From Anaerolineae bacterium (GTDB taxonomy: Bacteria; Chloroflexota; Anaerolineae; JAFGEY01): 19,634 nucleotides of DNA. The notes under the pieces were generated by a model. That model ran no database searches. It saw only the letters and a list, made by a program, of their open reading frames with translations, and was not told the DNA's origin. The DNA lies in contig JAFGIE010000275.1 in assembly GCA_016929775.1 (NCBI GenBank), positions 1-19,634 of the forward strand, written 5' to 3'. Positions within the stretch are counted from its first letter, which is position 1. The number at the start of each line of letters is the position of its first letter. The translations under genes and the position numbers were made by a program. Shown piece after piece: positions 14,061 through 19,634 of the stretch.

Positions 14061-15308
14061 TCAACCGACTGGCACCTCCGGCTCTGCCGGGCGCGCCGGC
14101 GGCGCGCCGGTCACGTCGATGCACACGATCTCGGGTGGACAGAGAAACCGTGCGCGCGGCGCGCCTCTGCCCTCCATGCCGATCCCGCGGCTGACATACA
14201 GCGTCAAGCCAGCGACGTCATAGCGTCCCATCTCGTGGCGCTTGCCGGCGGCGGTGGCGGTCAACAGGGCGCCGTACAGCGGCAGGCGGATCTGCCCCCC
14301 GTGCGTGTGCCCGGCGAGGTAGAGGTCGATCCCGGCAGCGGCTGCCTGCGGGACGAGGTCGGGGGTGTGATAGAGCAGGACCGAGAAGGCGTCTGGCGGC
14401 ACGCCGTCGGCGGCGCGCGCCAGTGCGGGGACGTCGATCTCGGGGACGCGCGTGCAGCTAGCGCCCACGAACGCCAGGCGGTACCCATCGCGCTCCTCGA
14501 CGGCGTGTGCGTTGCGCAGCCAATGGACCGGCAGGCCCGCAAAGAGCGTCGGCAGGAGGGCGTTGGGGTCGACTTGGTGCGTGCCGCGCACCGCGTAGCA
14601 GCCTGCGCGCGCCCGGAGCGCGCCCAGCACCTGGCGCGCATCGGCGATGGCGCGCGCGTCGTCGGTGTAGGAGAAGCTCAGATAGTCTCCCGTGAGCAGG
14701 AGGTAGTCGGGGCGCAGGGCATTGACGCGCGCCACCACGTCGCGCTCGCGCCGGGTGATGCGCTCGACGTGCAGGTCGGAGACCTGGACCAGGCGGACGC
14801 ACGCGTCCGGGGGCAGCTTGGCGCTGTGCACGACGATCTGGGTCACCCCCAGGCGAAAGGGCTCGATGCCCGTGGCATAGATCTCGGCACCCGAGACCCC
14901 GAGCTGGAGCGCGCCCGCGAGGACCACCAGGAGCGGCGCGCTCGCACCGATGGGCAGCGCGAGCAGGGGCGCCAAGCCGACCGAGAACCGCAGGACGAGC
15001 ATCCCGAGGAGCGGGGCTGCAACCGGGCCGTAGGAAAGGCCCCATCGCGGCAGGGCAGCCAGCCACGCCCAGTCGCCGGCGGCGCAGAGGGCATAACATG
15101 CGGCGGCGATCCAGGGCCATGGCCCATTTGGCAGCAGGGCGCGCCACAGCGCACCGGTCGCCGCGCCGAGCAGGCCGATCGCGGCGACGTGGCAGAAGGG
15201 AGGGAGGCTCGATAGCCGGTCCAGGGCGACCAGCGTCCGGTGGAGCCAGGCGCGCCGCCCCACGGGTGGCTCGTCGTTCACGGGGTTCTCGGGCACAGGT
15301 GAGTCCAT
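14061..15308 (-). CDS. Membrane-anchored calcineurin-like metallophosphoesterase (YkuE-like)
   Basis: A 415-residue protein. Residues 33-140 contain about four hydrophobic helices, and residues 168-400 are a calcineurin-like phosphoesterase domain. Metal-binding motifs are D178-L-H180, T-G-D208-Y, then G242-T-H244 where G-N-H-[DE] is expected, H314 in LLYHTPD, and G-H-T-H at 333-336 followed by GGQ. The bridging Asn is thus Thr, and the following acidic residue is Gln. All other ligands are present, so activity may be altered or metal preference changed. YkuE-type relatives act at the membrane. ATG 15308 lacks a clear ribosome-binding site, and a GTG about ten codons in is a possible alternative. 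It follows the FecR-type lipoprotein gene, from which it is separated by a strong hairpin. Confidence 0.87.
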   Translation of the reverse strand: MDSPVPENPVNDEPPVGRRAWLHRTLVALDRLSSLPPFCHVAAIGLLGAATGALWRALLPNGPWPWIAAACYALCAAGDWAWLAALPRWGLSYGPVAAPLLGMLVLRFSVGLAPLLALPIGASAPLLVVLAGALQLGVSGAEIYATGIEPFRLGVTQIVVHSAKLPPDACVRLVQVSDLHVERITRRERDVVARVNALRPDYLLLTGDYLSFSYTDDARAIADARQVLGALRARAGCYAVRGTHQVDPNALLPTLFAGLPVHWLRNAHAVEERDGYRLAFVGASCTRVPEIDVPALARAADGVPPDAFSVLLYHTPDLVPQAAAAGIDLYLAGHTHGGQIRLPLYGALLTATAAGKRHEMGRYDVAGLTLYVSRGIGMEGRGAPRARFLCPPEIVCIDVTGAPPARPAEPEVPVG

Positions 15309-15328
15309 GCGGTCGGCAGCTTGGCGCA

Positions 15329-15366
15329 GTGAGGGCCCGGGCGCGCTGTTCTGCCGGGGCCCTCAC
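15329..15366 (-). terminator. Strong GC-rich hairpin between the lipoprotein and phosphoesterase genes
   Basis: GTGAGGGCCC (15329-15338) pairs perfectly with GGGCCCTCAC (15357-15366), a 10-bp stem with an 18-nt loop in which two more G-C pairs could form beyond a one-base bulge. It begins 13 nt after the lipoprotein stop (15379). No run of T follows on the minus strand. It could terminate, attenuate or act as an mRNA 3'-end stabiliser before the phosphoesterase gene. Confidence 0.5.
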
Positions 15367-15378
15367 CGGGCGAGGACG

Positions 15379-16491
15379 CTAGTCTTCGGGAACGTGTGGC
15401 GGCTCGTAGAACGTGAGGCTGACCTTGACCCCGTTGGCGTCGATGACCTGGATCGAGCGCGTCATCGCCGCGCCCGTGTTCCACTCGATCTCCGTCTCGG
15501 GGCCATCGAACTCGAGGATCTCGTCCAGGAAGTAGCGGAAGGGCGGCTGCCCGCCCGTGACGAGAACCACGAGCGTCGCCTGCCACTTGCCCTTGTCTGC
15601 CGTAAAGCGAAAGTCCCGGATCTCATAGTCGACCGACAGCGGGCCCGGGGTCGGGGTCAACGTCGGCGTCGGCGTCCGGGTCGCCGGACGCGGGGTAAAG
15701 GTCACCGTCGGCGTTTCGGTGGGCGTCGCCGTCTGGGTGGGCGTTGGCGTCTGGGTCGGCGTTGCGGTCGGCGTCGCCGTCTGGGTGGGCGTCGGCGTCT
15801 TGGTCGGGGTGCTGGTGCGGGTTGGCGTCGACGTGACGGTCGGCGTGCCCGTGGCGAATACGGTGGGCGTCAGGATCGCCAGGCCCAGCTCTGGTCCGCT
15901 TGCCCACCTCTCCCAGAGGAGGTCTTCCTGCGCATCGAGGGGCGCAGGCGCCGACGGGCTCTCGCCAAAGGGCACGCTGATCTGCTCACCTACGCCTACG
16001 GACATCTGCCCACTCGGCGTCTCGAACGCGACCGTGCCCACTTGGACGGCGACGGTCACGCTGCGGTCGGCGGCAAGGGCGACGCTGAACCGCGCGCCGC
16101 GCGCGGTGACCTTGCCCCAGGGCATCTCGACCTCGTAGCGGATGTCCGACGCCTTGGACTCGACAAAGATGCGACCGGCGGACAGGATCAAGTTGCGATT
16201 GCCGCTCTCGTCGACGTTCAGCGCCAGCGTGCTCGCCGGTGCGAGGCGGATGTAGCCGTCGCTGGGCTGAACCAGGATCGAGGCGTTCATCGCGGTGCGC
16301 AGTTGCGCGCCCGTACCGAGCACGAGACCGGAGCGGGCTGGGAGCCAGGCGCTCTGTGGTCCGCTGCGGTAGGTCGCTTGACCAAACACCTCGATCAGCG
16401 GGAATTGCTGCGATGGCTCGACGTCTTGCTGGCATGCCCCAACCAGGACGACGAGCACGATCGACAGGATCACATACGACACGCGCTTCAT
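15379..16491 (-). CDS. FecR-domain lipoprotein with Thr-Pro linker
   Basis: A 370-residue exported lipoprotein. Residues 1-19 are a signal peptide with lipobox VGAC and lipidated C20. Residues 30-175 resemble a FecR-type beta domain: [10 protein letters not shown], then [20 protein letters not shown], an AGRIFVES strand and [13 protein letters not shown]. Residues 208-283 are an almost pure Thr-Pro linker, and residues 285-370 form a small terminal beta domain ([15 protein letters not shown]). In this context FecR is likely a surface or peri-envelope module, not an iron-signalling anti-sigma factor, because no sigma factor or TonB receptor gene is present. ATG 16491 has AGGAGGG 7 nt upstream and a promoter at 16518-16545. 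Confidence 0.85.
   Translation of the reverse strand: MKRVSYVILSIVLVVLVGACQQDVEPSQQFPLIEVFGQATYRSGPQSAWLPARSGLVLGTGAQLRTAMNASILVQPSDGYIRLAPASTLALNVDESGNRNLILSAGRIFVESKASDIRYEVEMPWGKVTARGARFSVALAADRSVTVAVQVGTVAFETPSGQMSVGVGEQISVPFGESPSAPAPLDAQEDLLWERWASGPELGLAILTPTVFATGTPTVTSTPTRTSTPTKTPTPTQTATPTATPTQTPTPTQTATPTETPTVTFTPRPATRTPTPTLTPTPGPLSVDYEIRDFRFTADKGKWQATLVVLVTGGQPPFRYFLDEILEFDGPETEIEWNTGAAMTRSIQVIDANGVKVSLTFYEPPHVPED
15643..15870 (-). repeat. Low-complexity Thr-Pro coding repeat
   Basis: About 76 codons of degenerate hexamers such as ACGCCG/ACCCCG, encoding T-P, T-P-T-x-T-P and similar units inside the FecR-type lipoprotein. It is an in-frame spacer of a surface protein and a likely place for length variation by slippage. 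It is not a CRISPR array, since there are no unique spacers or fixed repeat unit. Confidence 0.9.
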
Positions 16492-16517
16492 ACGCTATCC
16501 CTCCTAGGCAGCGAACC

Positions 16518-16545
16518 AGTATAGCATGGAACGGCATGGGGGCAA
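16518..16545 (-). promoter_or_regulatory. Extended -10 promoter for the FecR lipoprotein
   Basis: On the minus strand TATACT lies at 16523-16518, preceded by TGC to give an extended -10. TTGCCC at 16545-16540 is a plausible -35 with a 16-bp spacer. Transcription would start about 20 nt upstream of ATG 16491, leaving room for the AGGAGGG site. Confidence 0.6.
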
Positions 16546-16581
16546 AATGCCCGGGAGGCGGGCGTGCGGGCGGATTTGCGT

Positions 16582-16610
16582 TTGACAGGCCTCGGCTTCG
16601 GTGCTATGCT
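16582..16610 (+). promoter_or_regulatory. Consensus promoter giving a predicted leaderless mRNA
   Basis: A perfect TTGACA lies at 16582-16587, followed by a 17-bp spacer and TATGCT at 16605-16610. The latter is preceded by TGC, giving an extended -10. The first base of the downstream ATG is 16617, 7 nt beyond the -10, which is exactly where transcription should start. There is no room for a Shine-Dalgarno sequence. Confidence 0.75.
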
Positions 16611-16616
16611 GGCGGT

Positions 16617-17168
16617 ATGAGCGAGCACCTGGTACGGAAAGGACTCCGCATCCTGTGGGAGCGGATCACCAAGCAAGGCCTCCAGCCCACCCTCTTGTGG
16701 GCGATCGACCATGGGGTCCGCATCCTGGCAGGCGCCAACATCCGCGCGCTGAGCGAGGTCACGCCGACGCTCCACGTGGGGGGACAGTATCGGCGGCGTG
16801 GGTGGCGGCGGTTGGCGCAGCGGGGCATCACAGCGGTGGTGGACATGCGCGTCGAGTACGACGATCGCGCCGCCGGCATCGCCCCACCGCGCTATCTGTA
16901 CGTGCCCACCGCAGACGACGCGGCGCCAACGCTCGATCAGCTGCGCGAAGGCGTGGCGTTCATCGCCGCCGAGGTGGCGCGCGGGGGGAGCGTGTACGTG
17001 CACTGCGGCGCAGGCGTGGGGCGCGCGGCGACTATGGCGGTCGCCTACCTGATCTACACCGGACTCTCTCCCGAACAGGCATGGGCGCAGGTGCGCCAGG
17101 TGCGGCCCTTTATCCGTCCTACGGCGGCGCAGGTGGCGCAGATCGAGCGCTACGCCGGTCAGGTGTAG
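16617..17168 (+). CDS. Dual-specificity/tyrosine-type protein phosphatase
   Basis: A 183-residue Cys-based phosphatase. The P-loop is H129-C130-GAGVG-R136, the C-x5-R signature, with C130 as nucleophile. A D-D pair at 100-101, in the loop VPTADDAAPT about 30 residues earlier, is a candidate general acid. Residues 25-60 (LLWAIDHG...VGGQYRRRGW) form the typical lead-in to a dual-specificity fold. ATG 16617 is used because the promoter at 16582-16610 places the transcript start on it; longer same-frame extensions cross the promoter and the divergent gene. Proteins of this type may dephosphorylate proteins, phosphoinositides or RNA 5' ends; the substrate is unknown. It is the only plus-strand gene in the right half and ends convergently with the sulfatase-like gene 80 nt away. 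Confidence 0.88.
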   Translation: MSEHLVRKGLRILWERITKQGLQPTLLWAIDHGVRILAGANIRALSEVTPTLHVGGQYRRRGWRRLAQRGITAVVDMRVEYDDRAAGIAPPRYLYVPTADDAAPTLDQLREGVAFIAAEVARGGSVYVHCGAGVGRAATMAVAYLIYTGLSPEQAWAQVRQVRPFIRPTAAQVAQIERYAGQV

Positions 17169-17247
17169 GGGAGGCGTCCCAACGTCATCGCCGCCGCGAT
17201 CGTGCCGTGGGGAAGGACGGTCGCCGAGCGTCTGGACGCGGACCGAG

Positions 17248-18666
17248 TTAGGGCGTACGCGCGCGATGCCGCAGGTAGGTCGCCAGCGGCGGGACGGACG
17301 GATCGCAGACCTCGTTGAGCTGTGCGGGCAGCGGCTGACCGACGACTGCTTCCACTCTTCGCCGCTGCAGGGCGACGACCTCGGGGTGCAGGTCGTGTAC
17401 GTTGTGGCGTTCCTCCGGGTCATGGCGCAGCCGGTACAGCTCTGGGTTCGGGTCGCGTTCGTGCACCGAGGTGACATAGTTCCACTCGTCGTCGCGGACC
17501 GAGGCACGCCCTGCCGCACTGCCGTTGGCGAAACTCGCCCAGCCGATCACGACGTGGTCGCGCAGCCGCTCTCGCGCGCCGGTGACCAGCGTCCAGGCAT
17601 CTGCGCCGTCGACGTTGGCGTACGGCACGTCGAGGAGCCGGAGCAGCGTCGGCATCAGGTCGTGGCTCTGCACGAAGGCGCTGACCTCGAACCCGTGCGG
17701 CCCGCTGGGATGTCGGATGTAGAGCGGGATCTGGGTGTTGAAGGGATGTAGCGCATCAGCGCCCTTGCCATAGCGGTCGTGGTCCATCAGCTGCGTTCCG
17801 TGGTCGCTCGTCATGACCACGACCGTGTCGTCCCACAGCCTGAGCTGGTCCACTACGTCCAGGAAGGCGCCTACCCACTTGTCGACAAAGGTCACCTCGC
17901 CACAGTACAGGGCTTTGATCCGCTCCAACTCGGCGGGCGTGGCTACGCGGTCCTCGGGATAGATGTAGTCGATCCCGTCGTGGGCATAGTAGGCGTCGGC
18001 GTAGGCGAGGGGCGGGTCCCACGGCTCGTGCGGGTCGAAGGAGTCGATCCACAGCAGGAAGGGCGCGTTTGCGGCATTGTCCTCCAGCCAGCGCATGGCA
18101 GACCGGAACACGCGCGCGCACTGATAGTCCTCCTCCCTCTGCCGTCCCCGCTGGTTCCACAGGTACTGCGCCAGACGCGCGATGCCTGGCGCGTCGAACG
18201 GTTGGCGCGTGTGCTTGTGCAGCTGCTCTGCGATCTGATCCAGCGTGCCGCCGCGCCAGTTGTCGGTCTCTTGGCCCCTCACAAAGTCATAGGTACAGAA
18301 ACCGCGCGTATAGTTCATCGTCGGCTTGAACATATGGTAGGTGTCGGCGATCAGCCCGGTGTAGTAACCGCGCGCGACCAAGACCTCGGCCAATGTGTCC
18401 TGATCGGGCGGGATCTTGTGCCAGCCCGGGGCGTGGTGCCAGTGCCCGCGGCGGTCATAGTTGTAGCGCCAGGGAAAGGAGCGGCGCCCGGTAAAGAACG
18501 CACGCCGCATCTGGAGGGTGGGCTGTCCCTCGCCGAACGCGCGCGTGAACGAGACGGAGGTGCGCGCCAAGGCGTCGAGGTTGGGGGTGCGGACGTCGCT
18601 CATCGCCTTGCCGGGGCCGATCAAATCGGCACGAAAGGTGTCCAGGCAGATCACGATCAGGTTCAT
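17248..18666 (-). CDS. Sulfatase-like hydrolase (alkaline phosphatase superfamily)
   Basis: A 472-residue protein with the sulfatase fold. The N-terminal metal-site strand is LIVICLDTFRADLIG (D9), and the C-terminal metal pair is D288-H289 in MTSDHGTQLMDH. D211-P-H213 lies between them. The block that normally carries the formylglycine residue (C/S-x-P-S/A-R, then T-G) reads G47-Q-P-T-L-Q-M-R54, ending RRAFFTGRR. There is no Cys or Ser to mature into formylglycine; Thr50 is the nearest possible nucleophile. It may hydrolyse phosphoesters or phosphonate esters, or transfer phospho-groups, but this is unproven. ATG 18666 follows GAGGAGGT; the longer frame to 18780 has no support. It follows the beta-sandwich hypothetical gene by 43 nt, probably in one operon. 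Confidence 0.88.
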   Translation of the reverse strand: MNLIVICLDTFRADLIGPGKAMSDVRTPNLDALARTSVSFTRAFGEGQPTLQMRRAFFTGRRSFPWRYNYDRRGHWHHAPGWHKIPPDQDTLAEVLVARGYYTGLIADTYHMFKPTMNYTRGFCTYDFVRGQETDNWRGGTLDQIAEQLHKHTRQPFDAPGIARLAQYLWNQRGRQREEDYQCARVFRSAMRWLEDNAANAPFLLWIDSFDPHEPWDPPLAYADAYYAHDGIDYIYPEDRVATPAELERIKALYCGEVTFVDKWVGAFLDVVDQLRLWDDTVVVMTSDHGTQLMDHDRYGKGADALHPFNTQIPLYIRHPSGPHGFEVSAFVQSHDLMPTLLRLLDVPYANVDGADAWTLVTGARERLRDHVVIGWASFANGSAAGRASVRDDEWNYVTSVHERDPNPELYRLRHDPEERHNVHDLHPEVVALQRRRVEAVVGQPLPAQLNEVCDPSVPPLATYLRHRARTP

Positions 18667-18709
18667 CGCTACCTCCTCTGTCGCAGGCAGGGGGGTGCGC
18701 TGCGCGACC

Positions 18710-19495
18710 TCACCGCACGGGCGCGATCGAGAGCTGCGCGACCTGCATCCATTGTCGCCCAGGCGCGTCGAGCCAGCCATAGCGCAGCCGTCCCCATGGC
18801 GTGATGACTAGGTATTGGTTGTCGAGCCACAGCACAAAGCCCAGGGGCCCGCATGGCGCCGCGCAGACTGCAGCGGTCTGTCCGTCGACCACAAAGCGCA
18901 CGGCGTCGGGGTCCCAGTCCAGGCGGTAGTCGTGCCACGCCGTCATGTCCAGGTCGAGGGAGGCCTCGCAGATCCCGAGGTCGCGCTGGATGCGGGGCCA
19001 CAGGGCTTGGTAGATGGCGCGCAGGTTCATGAGCGGCACCAGCAAGGGTGCAAGGGGCGCCCAGCGCAGGGCGCGTGGGCGCGCGGCGTCGATCGTGGCT
19101 GCCTTCCAGCCGCAGCCCGGGACGTCGCGATCGAGCGCGATGTTGGATGGCGGGGAGGCATAAAAGAACCACAGTGCGCGGGGGAGCGCGGGCCACGTGC
19201 GCCCGGTCATCATGAACGGGTCGTTCCAGAAACCAAAGCCCGCTGTGCCGACCAGCTGGCGCGCGGGATGTGAGAAACGGGCGCGCACACACATGGTCAG
19301 CGGCGGACGCCAGCGGTACTGCCGGCGCGGCAGTCGCTGGTAGTCGTCGATCTGGGCGACCGTCATGCGCCGCCGCGTGCTGCCGGTGGTGACCACCAAC
19401 AGCTCGCCGTCGACACGCTCGAGCGCACCCGAGCCATGGACGTACGTGTTCCACGGGTTGCCCAGTCCAGCGTGTCGCTCAACGGGTGGGCGCAT
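18710..19495 (-). CDS. Conserved hypothetical protein, probable concanavalin-like beta-sandwich
   Basis: A 261-residue protein without a signal peptide. Its pattern of alternating aromatic/hydrophobic strands (RPPLTMCVRARFS, GTAGFGFWNDPFM, ALWFFYASPPSN, YRLDWDPDAVRFVVDGQ, FVLWLDNQYLVITPWG) resembles GH16/laminin-G-like beta-sandwich folds. In particular, Y-R-L-D-W...V-x-F-x-V-D-G is the usual sandwich hairpin. I see no GH16 catalytic E-x-D-x-x-E, so enzymatic activity is not claimed. ATG 19495 is chosen because AAAGGGAG lies just upstream. It lies 71 nt after the aminoacyl-tRNA synthetase and 43 nt before the sulfatase-like gene. A carbohydrate- or lipid-binding role is a guess. Confidence 0.7.
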   Translation of the reverse strand: MRPPVERHAGLGNPWNTYVHGSGALERVDGELLVVTTGSTRRRMTVAQIDDYQRLPRRQYRWRPPLTMCVRARFSHPARQLVGTAGFGFWNDPFMMTGRTWPALPRALWFFYASPPSNIALDRDVPGCGWKAATIDAARPRALRWAPLAPLLVPLMNLRAIYQALWPRIQRDLGICEASLDLDMTAWHDYRLDWDPDAVRFVVDGQTAAVCAAPCGPLGFVLWLDNQYLVITPWGRLRYGWLDAPGRQWMQVAQLSIAPVR

Positions 19496-19566
19496 TGCGC
19501 TCCCTTTCTGCGGCATCTCACGCCAACGGCGCGCACACTGCACCGCGACGTCTGGGCTCTGTCAGG

Positions 19567-19634
19567 CTAGGGGTAGATCGTGCCCAGCATGCGCGGGAAG
19601 GCGATCGCTTCCCGGATGTGGGGCAGCTTGCAGA
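19567..19634 (-). CDS. C-terminal end of a class II aminoacyl-tRNA synthetase (Asp/Asn type), partial
   Basis: The window edge cuts this gene; only the last 21 codons and a TAG stop are inside. The residues LPHIREAIAFPRMLGTIYP match the end of AspRS/AsnRS-type class II synthetases, where I-R-E-x-x-x-F-P-R follows motif 3 and is followed by a short tail ending in P. AspS, AsnS and a synthetase-related paralogue cannot be told apart from this piece. Confidence 0.65.
   Translation of the reverse strand, partial: CKLPHIREAIAFPRMLGTIYP

Noticed and set aside
13956..15215. A 419-residue plus-strand frame opposite the metallophosphoesterase.
   Set aside because: The minus strand encodes clear phosphoesterase motifs here; the plus frame is low-complexity Arg/Gly/Gln and has no fold signature.
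15643..15870. A tandem repeat that might be taken for a CRISPR array or satellite.
   Set aside because: It is an in-frame Thr-Pro codon repeat inside a lipoprotein, without spacers or a fixed repeat unit.
17169..17247. Possible terminator between the convergent phosphatase and sulfatase-like genes.
   Set aside because: Only 4-5 bp stems (for example 17228-17239) are available and no T-tract is present on either strand.

Overview
The window is very GC-rich bacterial chromosome, densely packed, with no RNA genes, insertion sequences or CRISPR array that I can see. The gene content points to an uncultured member of the Chloroflexota. The signs are an actinobacteria-like FHA/SEDS/PBP cluster, a FecR-type lipoprotein with a long Thr-Pro linker, a secreted protein ending in a hydrophobic 'FLPLLLR' tail, and a YhfC-type membrane protein. 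This assignment is an inference from style and gene content, not from a marker gene.

Left arm, plus strand (200-6028). A good sigma-70-like promoter (115-142) precedes a six-gene co-directional run: Gfo/Idh/MocA oxidoreductase, DUF1905/YdeI-like protein, second Gfo/Idh/MocA oxidoreductase, YhfC-type intramembrane protein, aspartate-semialdehyde dehydrogenase (asd), and an unusual HAD-like protein. In the last gene the HAD motifs occur in a circularly permuted order (III-IV-I-cap-II).

Central operon, minus strand (14046 down to about 6065). A TGn-extended TATAAT promoter drives what looks like one nine-gene transcription unit with overlaps or gaps of 55 nt or less: secreted protein, fhaA (DUF3662+FHA), fhaB (TM+FHA), SelA-like PLP enzyme, mtnP, FtsW/RodA, class B PBP, rfbC, and a broken nitrilase. 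The FtsW/RodA glycosyltransferase keeps its conserved residues. Its partner PBP has lost all three transpeptidase motifs: SxxK is L-V-F-E, SxN is P-C-S and KTG is R-G-G. This is the most interesting observation in the window, a SEDS polymerase paired with an apparent pseudo-transpeptidase under FHA-domain genes. The nitrilase at the operon end is truncated and frameshifted.

Right arm. A minus-strand FecR-type lipoprotein and a membrane-anchored metallophosphoesterase are separated by a 10-bp perfect hairpin. A divergent promoter region (16492-16616) serves the lipoprotein and a plus-strand dual-specificity phosphatase whose mRNA is predicted to be leaderless. A convergent minus-strand set follows: an alkaline-phosphatase-superfamily (sulfatase-like) hydrolase lacking the formylglycine Cys/Ser, a conserved hypothetical with a probable beta-sandwich fold, and at the right edge the last 21 codons of a class II Asp/Asn-type aminoacyl-tRNA synthetase.
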